The notes under the pieces are model-generated. The model made no database searches, was not told the origin of the DNA, and saw only the letters and a program-made list of their open reading frames with translations. Made by a program: the position numbers and the translations under genes. DNA of 64,000 bases from the NCBI GenBank assembly GCA_015847255.1, contig JADLZK010001932.1, forward strand, positions 744,001 through 808,000, in the 5' to 3' direction. The DNA comes from Hyparrhenia diplandra. Taxonomy: Eukaryota > Streptophyta > Magnoliopsida > Poales > Poaceae. This document shows, piece by piece, positions 1 through 11,350 of this stretch (position 1 is its first letter; the number at the start of each line of letters is the position of its first letter).

Positions 1-115
1 CCGGCGGGAGAGGACGCCGGGGTGCGACGATCCGGTGTACATGCCCACCATCGTGCCCAAGGACGGCTGCACCGTGTACCTCAAGCAGCGCTGCGCCAAG
101 TTCCCATCTTTCTGA
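1..115 (+). pseudogene. 3' end of a small secreted cysteine-containing peptide gene (window-truncated)
   Basis: An open frame enters from the left edge and stops with TGA at 113-115. It reads CDDPVYMPTIVPKDG, then a Cys, then VYLKQRCAKFPSF. A second, damaged copy lies at 6629-6792, where the same C-terminal block follows a typical signal peptide, so the intact product is probably a short secreted peptide. Three cysteines are visible here, an odd number, so more may lie upstream of the window. The 3' flank (ATCTTTCTGAAGAATTCTG) is shared with the 6.8-kb copy, which shows duplication of the locus. I do not recognise the family and assign no function. Whether this copy is intact cannot be judged without the missing 5' part. 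Confidence 0.45.
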
Positions 116-185
116 AGAATTCTGAGCTGGTCGGTGCCTGCCTAGCTGCCTCTAGGGTTAGCTTCACTTCTCTCTCCAACGAACA

Positions 186-244
186 ATTACCTTGAATAAA
201 TCTGAGACAAGAGCAGATATTACCTTGAATAAACCTGAGACAAG
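186..244. repeat. 33-bp direct repeat, two units, at the copia insertion point
   Basis: Units at 186-211 and 219-244 share ATTACCTTGAATAAA, then C or T, then CTGAGACAAG. The copia element inserted at the end of the second unit and duplicated ACAAG. The flank beyond the element continues with AGCAC, much as the first unit continues with AGCAG. Confidence 0.75.
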
Positions 245-661
245 TGTTGGTGCTGATCGCCTAGATTGGATCGTTCCCGGTGATCTAGAACACGGCTCGC
301 GCTCTCTGGCTCGCTCGATGTCGCTCACACGAATGAACACGATGAGCACAGATTGAATTAGCCGCTAAGGCGCAGCCCGACCATGACATCTTGACTCTTT
401 ATTTATAGACCGGTTTACAACAACCAGCCGGGATCCCCGCCATGCCCGCTCACACCGCGCGCCGCGCCCGTCTATGCACGAGAACGTTTCATGCGTGGCT
501 TGGCGAGATCATACTCTAGGCCTCATCATCGTGAACGCCAGCACGAGTCCGGTCCTTTACAATGCATCAACTGAACTAACTAACTTAGCTATTACATGGA
601 GATATTGATCATGCAACTAACTTAACTAACATGATAACTATGCACAGGATTAGCTTCTACA
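245..661 (-). repeat. Copia LTR (3' LTR of the minus-strand element)
   Basis: This 417-bp repeat matches 4926-5334 along its whole length with small indels. It contains a TATA-like TATAAATAAAG on the minus strand near 395-410. Confidence 0.93.
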
Positions 662-678
662 TTTCACCCCTAATCCTG
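662..678 (-). other. Polypurine tract of the copia element
   Basis: On the minus strand the bases just before the LTR read GGATTAGGGGTGAAA, a purine-rich run in the position where plus-strand DNA priming starts. Confidence 0.7.
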
Positions 679-679
679 C

Positions 680-3600
680 TGCACTTGAACCACCCCCAGC
701 TTGTGCGCAGCTCCACAACCCGACACGCCCGAGCACCTTTGTCGATATGTCTGCCAATTGTTCAGCTGTGCCAACATGGTCGATCTCGACTTCACCTCTC
801 TCAACACAATCACGGATGAAGTGATACCGTGTATCAATGTGCTTGCTTCGGTCATGATAGAATGGATTCTTACTCAACGCTATAGCAGCCTGATTCAGCT
901 TGACCTTTGACGTTTGAATCCCGAGCAATCCACCCAGAAGCCTGCTCAGCCAAATGCCCTAAGACACTGCATTTGCACGGCAATATATTACGCCTCGCAC
1001 GACAATATATAAGGCCACAACTCTTTGCTTCTAAGAACACCAAGTCACGGGCTTGATCCAAACAAGAACACCGAGCCACTTGTACTCTTTCCGGGTCATC
1101 AACATCGTCGGCCGGATCACTATCATCATCGCCGCCGGTCACCCTTTGTTTCGGACACGCTTCGGCTTCTCATATCTCGCAGCCATAATTCACGAGTTCT
1201 TGCTAAATATCTCGGGATCTGTTTGACTGCTGCCCAATGACTCCCTCTTGGATCCTCCATATATCTACTCACAATCCCAACCGAATAAGCAATATCTCGG
1301 TCTTGTATTCACCGGGTATCTCAAAGCGCCAACGACATACAGTATTTTGTCTTGTCGATCAAGGTGACGTGTCATTCTTAGTCGACCTCAATCGTTTCTC
1401 CATGGGCACATGACATGATTGCATCCCTATCATACCAGCTTGCTCCGGGATTCTTTCTATATATGAGCTCGACAAAGTGTTATCACACCTTCCATCCGTG
1501 TCACTTGGATCCCAAGATAGTAGCTTAGCAGTCCCAAATCACTCATCTTTGAAACTCTTCATCATCTCCCTCTTGAAAGCTTCTATATCTTCAAGGCTTG
1601 GACCGTTGATGATTAAATCATCTACATACACCCCCACCGGGGAGATACCCTTCACTATGTAACCTCCTATAAACCGCATGTTCCAGTTGGGTTCTTTTCA
1701 AAACCGAAGCTTGAGCGGCTCCCCTGTCCAAGCTCTTGGAGCGACGAAGGCCATACAACGCTTTCTTCACTTTTAAGTACTCTTCCACCGCGCCTTTAGC
1801 TACAAAGCCGGGGAGGTTGTTGCACATACACCTCCTCAATTAACTCACCATTTAGGAAGGCCAATTTCACATCCATATGATGTATTTCCCAACCTTTCTC
1901 GAGCAGCTAATGCTATCATGAGTCTCAAGGTCTCAATCTCGCAGCGGGAGCATAGACTTCTTCAAAATCCACCCCCTCTCGTTGTGCATACCCTTTAGCA
2001 ACTAGTCGAGCTTTGTGTTTGATTATCTTCCCTTGTGGATCTTTCTTAACCTTGAAAACCCACTTCAAACCAATAGCCTTGTGACCGCAGTAGCAATGCA
2101 TGCACTAAGTTCTGCTTTTGCCTCATTGGACTCCATCTCGACAACATTGCTTCCTTCCAACACTGTTCACCCAAAGCTTCATCTACACTCCTCGGTTCTT
2201 TCGCTACAAGGTAGCACACACCACTATACTCGAAGTCGCCTAACTCATTTGTTGTCTCAAATATATTGTCAAGAGTTCTCGAACCGCAATGGCACTCCTT
2301 CGAATCATGAGACTCCCCCGACCGTGGTGTTCCAAATTCTACTTGAGCATGACCACCCTACTTTGTGGTGTAGCCGGATCTCGATCTTCTTCGTGGAACC
2401 GGTGTTGATGTCCCAACCCCCCGAGTCCGGGGATCGCCGCTCTTCTTCAATCGGAATAGCCTGCAGTTTCGCCATTCTTTTCTCGCCCAACAATGTAATA
2501 GAACTCCACATCAAGCCTGGAATCGACCGAATCAGCCTCGGTTTCCTTCTTCCAATCCCAAGCCCTTGCTTCTTCAAAAATGACGCCACGGGATATGTGG
2601 AGTTTCTTGGCTATAGGATCATACACTCTATAGCCCTTTGTGCCTGTTTCATAACCGACAAACACCATCTTTGTTGATCTGTCAGAAAGCTTCGACACTC
2701 ATGGTCCGATCTTCTTGACATGTACCAGGCACCCAAAAGTTCTCAGATGTTTGACCTTTGGCTTCTTCTTGTTCCATGCTTCATATGGTGTCATGCCTTA
2801 CAGGCTTTTGGTGGGAGCATGGTTAAGCATGTAGACTGCAGTGGACACCGCCTCACCCCAAAACTCAGCTGGGAGGCCTTTGCTCTTCAACAAGCATCTT
2901 GCCATCTCCAGCATCTTGTGCTGGTTCCCTCCTCGACAACCCGGATTGTTTGGGGTGTATATGATCTTTGTTGTGAAGTGCTTGATGCCTCGATCATCAC
3001 AATACTCCTTGAATTCAAGTGAGTTAAACTCACCACCCCGATCACTGCGGAAAGCCCTCAACTTGACACCTGTTTTAGTTTTAGCCAGTGCCCGAATCCT
3101 CTTGAAACTTCGAACGCCTCGTGCCGATGTCAACAGCTCTACCCACATGAAACGGCTGTAGCCATCCACTACTAACAAGAAGTAGCTCCTCCCTCCTGCT
3201 GTTTTAGACCTGATTTGGCCACATAGGTCTGTGTGCACAAGGTCAAGAGGCTTGTCTGCCCTGTAACTTGCCACTTGTGGGAACGAGTGCCTCTGATGCT
3301 TGCCCAATGCACAACCGTCACACACTTCTTCCACACGATCTTTTTTTTGGCGGTCCATCCACCATCCCCTTATTTGCCCGAGCTCGAGCGCTTTTGAAAG
3401 TTGAGATGCCCATATCGTCCATGCCACGCCCACGCTTCATCGCTCTGCCTTCATCATCGACACACCGAGAACCCGGTTGTACCTCCAATAGGTAGAGTCT
3501 ATTTTTGACTCGAGGTGCCAGCGCCCGGCAAGAATGAACGCCCGACGTCATACACCTTGCACCACCCATCTTCCAGCACAACCTTGCAGCCTCCTTCTTC

Positions 3601-4812
3601 CAGCTGGCCTAAGCTCACGATACTACTTTTCAAGTTAGGGATGTAATAAACCTAAAAAAGTACCTTGTGCCCGCTATTCTTTTTTTGAAGCTTCAACGGA
3701 CCCAATGCCCTCGATGTTCACCCGGTGAGCCATCACCAAACCCGACCGAGCCTCTCTCACGGTGACATCCAACGGCGATAACGCCTCACGCCTCGTGGTC
3801 GAGCACCCACACGTTCTTGGCTTCATCACGATCTTCAGGAAACACCTTCCCTCGATTGGTGTACCACTTTCACGTTCGACGGCGTATGGAGCCCCTCGAA
3901 CACGCACCTCATCCACCGTTGCAAGAAGCAGCGATGGGCTCTCCTGATCAGCCTCGTGCGACATGGACTTCATCCTTCCTCGTCTTTGTCGCGGCGGCTT
4001 CTTGCAGTCTTCCTTCCAGTGGCCATAGATGCCACGGTTCCTGCACCGCCCCTTTGCGCGTATGGGGTCCGTTCAGAAGTAAGCTTTGCAGTGTACTCCT
4101 TCTTGTTGCCGCGGTCACCTCGTGCACCGCCACCACTGCCTCCGTTCTTCTGCTTCCACCCTTCTTCTCGCCTCCTGATGACGACGAGTTGGGATCGGAC
4201 ATAAGACGATAACAATTCTTCGCCTCCCAATCCTCCTCTGACAACAAGAGCGTCTGGGATTTCTCAATGACAGACTCCAACCCGAGCCTGTCCTCCGCCA
4301 ACTTGAGTCTGCCAACCAATTCCTCAATAGTGAGGGTTTTAAGATCGAGCAAGGTCTCGATCGAAATTGCGATCTGGGCCCATCTATGTGGCAACACACG
4401 AAGCATCTTCTTCACCACCCGAGTTTCATTAATGGTTTCTCCTGATGTACGCATGTCACTGCCAAACCCCGATCCGCAACGCAAACTCATCTCACGTCTC
4501 GACTCCTTGAACTTGATATTCTCAAATTCTTTCACAGACCTCGGGCATTAGCTTCCTTCACCGATCAGCCCCGACTTCGCATGCTTGTCACCGCTCGCCA
4601 CTCCTCCTCAGCGGTCTTCTTGGCACCGAGAAGTCGCCACATCTCCCTGTGGCACCGATCTCGAATCCGGCCATCGCTGCCCGATCTCGCGACCGCTTCA
4701 CGTTGGCACCGCCAGGATCGATCGTATCCCAGATCTCGAGCGTCTCAAATTGGCACTGAAGCAACATAGCCCACTCAGCATAGTTTGAGCGGGTTAACAT
4801 TGGCCACATCAA
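680..4812 (-). pseudogene. Copia gag-pol, multiple frameshifts and stops
   Basis: Read on the minus strand from 4812. The Gag start region (YAEWAMLLQCQFETLEIWD) is followed by a Gag core near 4535-4270. The zinc knuckle near 3985-4050 is CRNRGIYGHWKEDC, so its second Cys is replaced by Arg. Protease-region remnants lie near 3670-3970. The integrase (about 2800-3430) keeps CDGCALGK, the first Asp (HTDLCG) and the second Asp (FRSDRGGEF), but the catalytic Glu block is degraded (PGCRGGN where NGVVERRN is usual). The integrase C-terminal part is at 2447-2698. Reverse transcriptase keeps YVDDLII near 1610-1632 and VKKALYGLRRS further upstream in the coding direction. The RNase H end (SKHIDTRYHFIRDC) is at 670-900. 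The frames are broken many times, so no functional polyprotein can be made. This is an ordinary decayed grass copia family. Confidence 0.93.
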
Positions 4813-4911
4813 CGAGCTCTCTCGAACTCGCTCACCGTTGTATCGTCGCCCATCTCCTCCGCCTCACGGGCTCCTCCGAGGGGCGATGACACGCACCGAC
4901 GGCTCTTCACA

Positions 4912-4923
4912 GCTCCGATACCA
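4912..4923 (-). other. Primer binding site (initiator tRNA-Met type) of the copia element
   Basis: The minus strand reads TGGTATCGGAGC two bases inside the 5' LTR. The plant copia consensus is TGGTATCAGAGC, complementary to the 3' part of initiator tRNA-Met, so there is one mismatch. Confidence 0.85.
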
Positions 4924-4925
4924 CG

Positions 4926-5334
4926 TGTTGGCGCCTGATCACCTAGGATTGGATCGTTCCCGTGATCTAGAACACGGCTCGCGCTCTGGCTCTCGCCGAC
5001 GCCGCTCACATGAATGAACACGATGAACACAGATTGAATTAGCCGCTAAGGCGCAGCCCGACCATGACATCTTGACTCTTTATTTATAGACCGGTTTACA
5101 ACAACCAGCCGGGATCCCGCCACGCCTCGCCGCATCGCGTCGCGCCCGCCTATGCACGGAACGTTTCATGCGTAGCGTGGCGAGATCATACTCTAGGCCT
5201 CATCGTGAACGTAGCACGAGTCCGGTCCTTTACAGTGCATCAACTGAACTAACTAACTTAGCTATTACATGGAGATATCGATCATGCAACTAACTTAACT
5301 AACATGATAACTATGCACAGGATTAGCTTCTACA
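4926..5334 (-). repeat. Copia LTR (5' LTR of the minus-strand element)
   Basis: This 409-bp copy of 245-661 also ends in TTCTACA and is followed directly by the target duplication ACAAG. Confidence 0.93.
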
Positions 5335-5339
5335 ACAAG

Positions 5340-5599
5340 AGCACATATCCCCGTAGGGTTAGCTTCGCTTGTGCATGCACAAAATCAATTAATATTCTAT
5401 TCCCTCGCGTCAAACCAAATACTCCATTCATGCATCCAGCGATTTTTGAGGTGTCAAACGGTTCGCATTTTAACCGGAATTATATAAAAAGTGTTAACAA
5501 TAAACACCACTGAATTAGTAATAGAATGTTAATAATAAATTTATATAGAGACCTAAATGCTAATACTATTATCACTCTAATCTTAGTCAAACTTGAACC

Positions 5600-5601
<2 letters not shown>
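5340..5601. other. Flanking sequence of the peptide repeat block, no gene seen
   Basis: This AT-rich stretch resembles 7200-7270 (GTGCATGCA, then A-rich sequence and a TCGAACC-like motif). It therefore belongs to the tandemly repeated block rather than to the copia element. Confidence 0.5.
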
Positions 5602-5630
<29 letters not shown>

Positions 5631-5715
5631 ATTACACAGTATAACGCAGACGCTCAACACGCACGCACACTCACCCCGATGAACACACGTGACGCAAACC
5701 CTACCCCTATGAGAC
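5602..5715 (-). mobile_element. 5'-truncated grass SINE (minus strand)
   Basis: A T26 run at 5602-5627 is the poly(A) tail on the minus strand. It is followed by GAGATTACACAGTATAACGC and ACTCACCCCGATGAACACAC, the same 3' body as in the longer SINE at 50595-50894. The tRNA-like head is missing. No clear target duplication was found. Confidence 0.75.
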
Positions 5716-6628
5716 CGGCATTGATCTCATAATTGCATGTTTTTATGGACAGAGGTAGTACTTGTGTTGAAAGGAGGAATGTTTTGCTATGGTTTGGTTG
5801 CTCAATCGTGTGAATCGAACTTTTATTGTTTCCAGTGGCCTTCTTGTCCTGTTGCTCCTACGATCTTGCTCTAGTGGCCTTCTTCTGCTGTTACTCCTAT
5901 GATCCTAACTCTGCCTACCATCTCTCTCGGTTCCACGGCAGCTTCTTGCATGCCGCCTTCCTCACATCCTTTACATTTCTTGGCATGGGCATAGCCAGGG
6001 AAAGGTCATGTTCCTCACCTCACCGTGGTGCTTTTGCTTTATTGCTTGTGTTAGCAAATAATGCTAAAAAAGATCGAACACGAGACATAGATTTTTACGT
6101 GGAAAACCCTTGCCGGAAAATGCCATGGGCCCAACGTGATCTTCCCTAGATGGAGAGAGTTTACGAAACATGGGGAAGAATACAATGGGTAGCCTCAACT
6201 CTTCATGTGCTGCTTACAAAGCTAGCTAGATATGTTTTAGAACAGACTGAATGCAGTCAAATACATAAATAAATTTGTTGATAATATAGCCCAAACCGCA
6301 GGTCCTCTAGGCGTCCTTGCAAGACTCATGTTAGAATTCGGATCATACTCCAACAACTTGATGTTGGTGGTGTTTCACCAAAAAAAAACTTGGTTTAGGT
6401 TGTGGTGTGGGCTTGTTGCTCGTGTCTTGTTTTCAGGCCGGCATGGACCATTGCATGGCCGGTGCATGATATCCCAGCAACCCAAGGAGAGCGTTAGGGA
6501 ATAATAGCATAGCATGAATGAACAACTGTGCATACAGGTGTGGGGTTGGTACAGGTACACCGCATGTGTGGTGATGCTGTATTGTGACCAGTGCGTTGTG
6601 CACGTGCTTAAAACTGCTCGTATCTGCC

Positions 6629-6792
6629 ATGAAAAGGAACAAAAGAACAGACGTGACGATTTGTTTGATCATTAATTTTGTGTTCATGGCGCTCTTAGTG
6701 TCAGCAGGAGAGGACGCGCGCCCGGGTGCGACGACCCGGTGTACATCCTCGCCATCGTGCCCAAGGACGGTGAGCAGCGCTGCGCCAATTAG
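6629..6792 (+). pseudogene. Decayed small secreted peptide gene
   Basis: ATG at 6629 opens a signal peptide (basic start, then CLIINFVFMALLVSAG). About 30 residues in, a frameshift in the ARPG region is needed to reach the C-terminal block CDDPVYILAIVPKDG that is shared with 1-115. A deletion has removed the Cys-VYLK segment present in that copy, and a new TAG stops it at 6790-6792. The 3' untranslated sequence still matches the copy at the window edge. The family is not recognised. It resembles short secreted plant peptides only in its general design (signal peptide, short mature part, few cysteines). It is judged a pseudogene because of the frameshift and deletion. Confidence 0.6.
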
Positions 6793-6894
6793 ATCCCATC
6801 TTTCTGAAGAATTCTGGGCTGGTTGGTGGCACCGGCCTGCCTTGCTAGGGGCTGCTCATTGTCGCGTCGCACCACCTAGAGGTGGAAGACTAAT

Positions 6895-7180
6895 CTAATT
6901 TAGTATTATCCAGTGATTTTAACAAATGAATTAGAAATTTAAATTTTGGTGGGGACCATCTCTTCCTAGTTCATGTTTTTGATCTAGAGGGTATCCATTA
7001 GGCATCCATGGACATCCAACTTTCACCTATAGTCGCACCCAACTGTTATTGTGAGGCCACGCAAGCACTCCAGTCCTATGTGAGCGAACCGAGCATGCTT
7101 CTGTGTTTAGGGTGCCTCCAGTATTCATGTTGAACAATACGATTCGAGTCATTCGACCCAGCGAACTAACAACAGATCGA
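6895..7180. other. Spacer between peptide-locus copies, nothing recognised
   Basis: AT-rich sequence without a supported gene, RNA or bounded element. Confidence 0.4.
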
Positions 7181-8079
7181 GTTTGCTCATAGTGGTGGCT
7201 CGCTTAATTGCTTTGTGCATGCATAAAATTAGTATTTTATTTTATCGCATCGAACAGATTCTTTTGTGTCGAACCAAGGAATTTTTGCTACAGTTTGGTA
7301 CGTTGCTCCAGCATGTGAATGGAACTTTGTCACTGTTTTGTATTTCTCCTCGGTTTATTCCTCTGGTACACTGGAGTTGCTCTAGAGTGGCCTTCGCCCT
7401 TGCTCTTGCCTCGCCCTTCCACTCTCCCGGTTCCGCTGCCGCTTCTTGCCGCCTGCCGCCCTCCTCACTGCCTCCCTCAACACCCCATTTTTCTTTTTGC
7501 CTTTCTTAGCGGGGGCTCGGCGGGGACAGGTTGCGTCCATCTCCTCGCTGTGGTGCTTTGCTTCGTTGTTTGTGTTAGCAAATGATGAGAATATAAAGAT
7601 CGAACACGAGACACGGACTTTTGAAGATCCTTGCGGGAAAAAAACCACAGGCGCAGCCAGTGATCTTCACCATATGGAGAGAGTACGTTTATAGAATGTA
7701 TGTAGAGAATACAATGAGTCGTTTCTACTCTTCTCGATCATGCGACTTACAAGATGCGTTTATAGAACAGACTGACTATAGTCAAATACGCAAACAACTC
7801 CACTAATAATATAACCCGAACCTCTCGGACCCTTCAAACGTCCCTGTAAGATTTACGTTAGAATTGGATCATACTCCTACAAATTCAGATTTGTAGGTTG
7901 TGTTGTTGGCTTGCTCGTGTCCTGTTTTCAGGCCGGCATGGTCCATTCAATTATTTTGTTGCCAAATTGGGTTGGTTTTGGGTGGTTTGCATCTCAGTGT
8001 CACTGGCCGGCCGCATACAGGAGCTGCGGCTGTGGATCAGCTCGGCCAGTGCATGCATATGGTCCCTGGAACCCAACAA

Positions 8080-8885
8080 GGAGAAGAATTCCAAAACGTG
8101 CCGGCACGGCATACACGGCACGAGCACGCTCGGGCACGGCACGCCTGGGCACGGCACGCCCGGGCACGGTTGATGGAGCGTGCCGTGCCGTGTCGCGGTC
8201 ACCGTGTTTCAATTCAGGCCTGGGCACGGTCCGCGACTTCGGGCGTGCCGTGCCGTGTCGCCGGGCATGGGGGCCCGTAGTGCCGTGCCTCGCACGCCGC
8301 GCCGCCCGCCATTTGCCGCGTCGACGCCGGGGATGCTCGCCATCGCAGCTCCACCGCGTCCTCACCGCCGGGCAGTAGCCGCCGCATTACCATGGGGCGC
8401 CGCGCGCCGCTGTCGTGGTGCCATAGCTTCGCCTCGCTTGGCGCTCGCCGCCCGTCTTCGAGGACGCCGCGCGCGCCGCAGCTGCACCACCTCAGCGTCA
8501 TCACCGCCCGCATCCGAGTGGGGATGCAGTGGCCTTGGGAAGGAGGAGGAGAGAATGGAAGGAGGCAGCAGGCGGCTGCTGGAAGGAAGGAGAATGAGAG
8601 AGAACAGTGAATGAGGTGCTTTTATATCTAGGTTATTAGTTGATCCAATGGCTGAAAATTGAGGAGAGAAGATCCAACGGCGTGGAGCCGTGCCAGCCAC
8701 CCGTGCCGCCGGCCGAACGGACCGGGCGGGCCAGCACGCCGTGCCGACCTCGCGGCACTAGCACGGCACGGCGCCGGGCGGGCCGCACGGCACGGTTGAC
8801 ATCGGGCCGGACCGTTCTCGGCCGTGCTTTTTTCGGTCCGTGCTCGGGCTGGCCCGCTTTATGCAGCCCCGTTTGGAAAGTACTA
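8080..8885. mobile_element. Non-autonomous hAT-like insertion with GC-rich subterminal repeats
   Basis: The left end reads CCAAAACGTGCCGGCACGG (8091) and the right end, reversed, reads CCAAACGGGGC (8876). This resembles rice Dart-type hAT ends containing CCAAACGGGC. Many copies of GGCACGGCACG and CGTGCCGTGCC crowd both ends in inverted orientation (8095-8270 and 8675-8850). The related block has an empty site near 6483-6495 (CCCAAGGAGAGCG). The exact ends and an 8-bp duplication could not be fixed. The core (8280-8640) is GC-rich with no recognised product. Confidence 0.6.
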
Positions 8886-9459
8886 GAGAGCGTTAGGGAA
8901 TAATAGTAGTAGCATGACACATGAATGAGCACAACTGTTGTACAAGTGGGTTGATGTCCGCATGTGTGATGCTGTATGGTGACCAGTGGCGTTGTGCGTG
9001 TGCTGAAAAGGAACAAAGAACATCCTCCGATTGGTTTCACCATTTTGTGGTGAAATAATAAATCTTGTTGCTTGTCTTCCCTGTGTGTGCCTTCTTAGGG
9101 CAACAACAGTACGGATACGGCACTGTGTCAATGTCCCTAATTTGGCTAAATAATTCGGTGGACCTATGTGGGCTGCACGCAGCTGTGCTCTGTCCTCAAG
9201 AGCGACTACGTACCTACTCCTACGTCCCATGGACCTATATGCGCGGAAGCCTCCGAGGTGAGACAAAGAGATTGTTAAGCTTCGCAAAACAACCGGTACG
9301 TCTGGTTCAACCAGCTCAACGGCGGGTGTCTACCCTTGGTTTGAAGTTCGAATTCTTAGTCTCGTCCGCCGTGCAGCTTTTGCTGTTTGACAATTTGCAA
9401 AGCAAGACGTTGATGAAATATCAGCCTTTTTAAAAACAAGAATTCATGCATTACTACTA

Positions 9460-9689
9460 AATTGCACATCACTGCCGGCCACATCACTGCCAGATTTGGT
9501 CCAATATGGTGACCTTTCACTGTTGGTTCTTGGCTCTAAAAACCAGAAAATGATCGTGTGAGCGAACCAACAGTGATGACAATTATCACTGCCGGTTTGT
9601 GTCTCTAACCGGTAGTGGCTGGACAGGCACCTATGAGTGCCGGTTCAAGCCAGGAGCCGACAGTAATGCAGTGCAATTTGTGTCAACAA
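9460..9689. mobile_element. Foldback MITE with AAATTGCAC ends
   Basis: AAATTGCAC at 9460-9468 is mirrored by GTGCAATTT at 9681-9689. The inner parts (CACTGCCGG, AGCCGACAGT, and AACCAACAGTG against CACTGTTGGTT) also pair imperfectly. No open frame. No clean target duplication was seen, so the superfamily is open. Confidence 0.55.
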
Positions 9690-9889
9690 CTGGCTTCCTA
9701 CTCTCTTCTGTCACGTGTTTGGCCCCTACTGCCCCTCTATTATTTCGGCTGTTCTTCACCGTAAAGCAAGCGCTTTGATTTTGAAAAAATTGCTTATTGA
9801 TCTTTTTGCCTTAAGGTTAGTGACAAGCATCCACTCCTTTGATCTTGTTGCTTAAATACTTGATTCTTGTTCTCAGTGAGGAGACCAGG

Positions 9890-10300
9890 GGGGCCTTGCC
9901 CCCCACCCAAAGATTTCCAAGCAATTTTTTATAGGTAAGTCCATAATTTTTATTTATATTAAGATGGAGAACATAACAAAATTCTTATCACATAGACCTT
10001 TTAATATCTTATAGATAATTAAATCGTACAAAACATGATTAATATTACGAAACACAGGACTGAAATATAGATATCAAAGTTTACGAAATCATCTCGAGAT
10101 GCCTTCTTCATAAGGGGTTATTGTCTACCACTAAAAAATAGTGTCTTTGCTCTAAGAGTATATATAAAAATGCGAGTACTCGTGTTAAGTCGATAAATTA
10201 ATAGTCGTCATGAAAAATCTAATGTAACTCGTTGTGCTCATTTTTTACAAGTTAGATTTGCTTTCGCCCCTCTTATAAATAATTCTTGGCTCCGCCCTTT
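9890..10300. mobile_element. Probable DNA-transposon remnant
   Basis: The left end is ACCAGGGGGGCCTTGCCCCCC and the right end is TTCTTGGCTCCGCCC, a common terminal motif of grass DNA elements (GGGCGGAGCC on the other strand). The inside is AT-rich. The ends are approximate. Confidence 0.35.
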
Positions 10301-10909
10301 GCTCGTTCTTGTTCTTTCTATATTCTATAGCCTTGAGCTCCAATTGGACTTTGTGCAAGCAATTTATATGGAGAACCCATCGTATCCAAAAGGTTGGTGT
10401 CTATATATCATCAACATATTTGAATTCGTAGCTAATTACATGGTTTGGTCACGATGATTGCTAGTATGTGATATTATAATTAGTTCTCATTAGGAGCATA
10501 GTATAGTTTTTACAATTTTGACAAGAAAAATATGTTGCATGGTTGCAGTGGTGTCTACCCATGGTTACAATTTCGAATTCCTAGTCCTCGTGCTGCTTGC
10601 TGTTTGACAATTTGCTAAGCACGACATTGGTGAAATTTCAGCCTGTTTAAAGACAGGAATTCACGATTAAACTATTTGAGCATTCGTGTAGTACTTTTGA
10701 GATGTTCTATGATATATTTTGTGTTGTTCATAAGATGTTTTATTTTATTTTTATTTTTTTATGCGTTGTATCATATTATATTACATTTTTTCCATTCCAC
10801 TTATATGTTACTTTTTGAAATTTTCTAACAGGAAACATAGCATGGAAAAAAATATAATATTGGGCCACTGAAACCGAAACGGCCCAATATAGCAAAAGAG
10901 CTATAGCTG
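10301..10909. other. AT-rich intergenic sequence
   Basis: No gene or bounded element is supported, apart from the distal direct-repeat copy at 10548-10668. Confidence 0.4.
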
Positions 10910-10925
10910 CTGCCAAAACGGAGTC

Positions 10926-10959
10926 TTTTTTTTTTTTTTTTTTTTTTTTCTGTGATAAA
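10926..10959 (-). mobile_element. 34-bp poly(T) micro-insertion with 16-bp target duplication
   Basis: A T run followed by CTGTGATAAA sits between CTGCCAAAACGGAGTC (10910-10925) and CTGCTAAAACGGAGTC (10960-10975), which differ at one base. A long flanking duplication with an A tail on the minus strand is the mark of LINE-driven retrotransposition. Only the very 3' end of the inserted RNA was copied. Confidence 0.75.
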
Positions 10960-10975
10960 CTGCTAAAACGGAGTC

Positions 10976-11315
10976 AGGATTGACCTCTAAGCTGACCATT
11001 TCAACAACTGCAGCACCTGTTATGGCGGAGGGGATACCTGAAGAGATAGTGAGAAGGTTCAGCTAGCTGTATGGATGTACCATATTGAGCCAAGGGCCTA
11101 ATATAAATGTCTACTTGTAAAAAATAGTAGTGAGTAAAAGGTACATTCCCTGTTTTTGCCAGTGCTTCAACTTCGTGTTGCTCCTTACAAGAAGTCTAGA
11201 GGGAGCCGAAGCCGTTTGTTGAGGAGGAATGCCTGAGCCATAGAAATGTCGCATTTACCGGTTCCTCCTCATGATAGTACATATATTATTACAAACTACC
11301 ACCAGAGCCGTCTTT

Positions 11316-11350
<35 letters not shown>

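Larger units (their letters stand above)
245..5334 (-). mobile_element. Complete but degenerate Ty1/copia LTR retrotransposon
   Basis: Two long terminal repeats (245-661 and 4926-5334) bracket an internal region read on the minus strand. The element is flanked by a perfect 5-bp target duplication, ACAAG, at 240-244 and 5335-5339. LTR ends are TG..CA on the plus strand (TGTTGG start, TTCTACA end). A primer binding site and a polypurine tract lie at the expected inner edges. The domain order on the minus strand is Gag, protease, integrase, reverse transcriptase, RNase H, which is the copia order. The LTRs differ by several indels and substitutions, so the insertion is not recent. It interrupts the secreted-peptide repeat block. 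Confidence 0.95.
5735..9440. repeat. Tandem copies of the secreted-peptide locus
   Basis: Blocks near 5760-6880 and 7270-9430 align in order. Each has a GTGGCCTTC-rich stretch, then GTGTTAGCAAATRATG followed by GATCGAACACGAGACA (about 6050 and 7575). Next come TTTTCAGGCCGGCATGG (6431 and 7924), GAGCGTTAGGGAATAATAG (6489 and 8886) and GTGACCAGTG (6577 and 8980). The second block is longer because of a hAT-like insertion. The fragment at 1-160 is a third copy of the 3' part. Confidence 0.85.
9325..10668. repeat. Direct repeat of about 115 bp, 1.2 kb apart
   Basis: 9325-9445 and 10548-10668 share GTGTCTACCC, CTGTTTGACAATTTGC, and ATCAGCC or TTCAGCC followed by a TTTAAA-rich AGGAATTCA end. The interval between them holds a foldback MITE and other transposon sequence. 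This could be a duplication or the flanks of a larger decayed insertion. Confidence 0.6.

Noticed and set aside
2015..2677. 220-codon plus-strand frame
   Set aside because: It is antisense to copia integrase/reverse-transcriptase sequence on the minus strand.
11314..11345. A fourth poly(T) micro-insertion
   Set aside because: CCAGAGCC occurs on both sides, but it is too short, too distant and imperfect to count as a target duplication.
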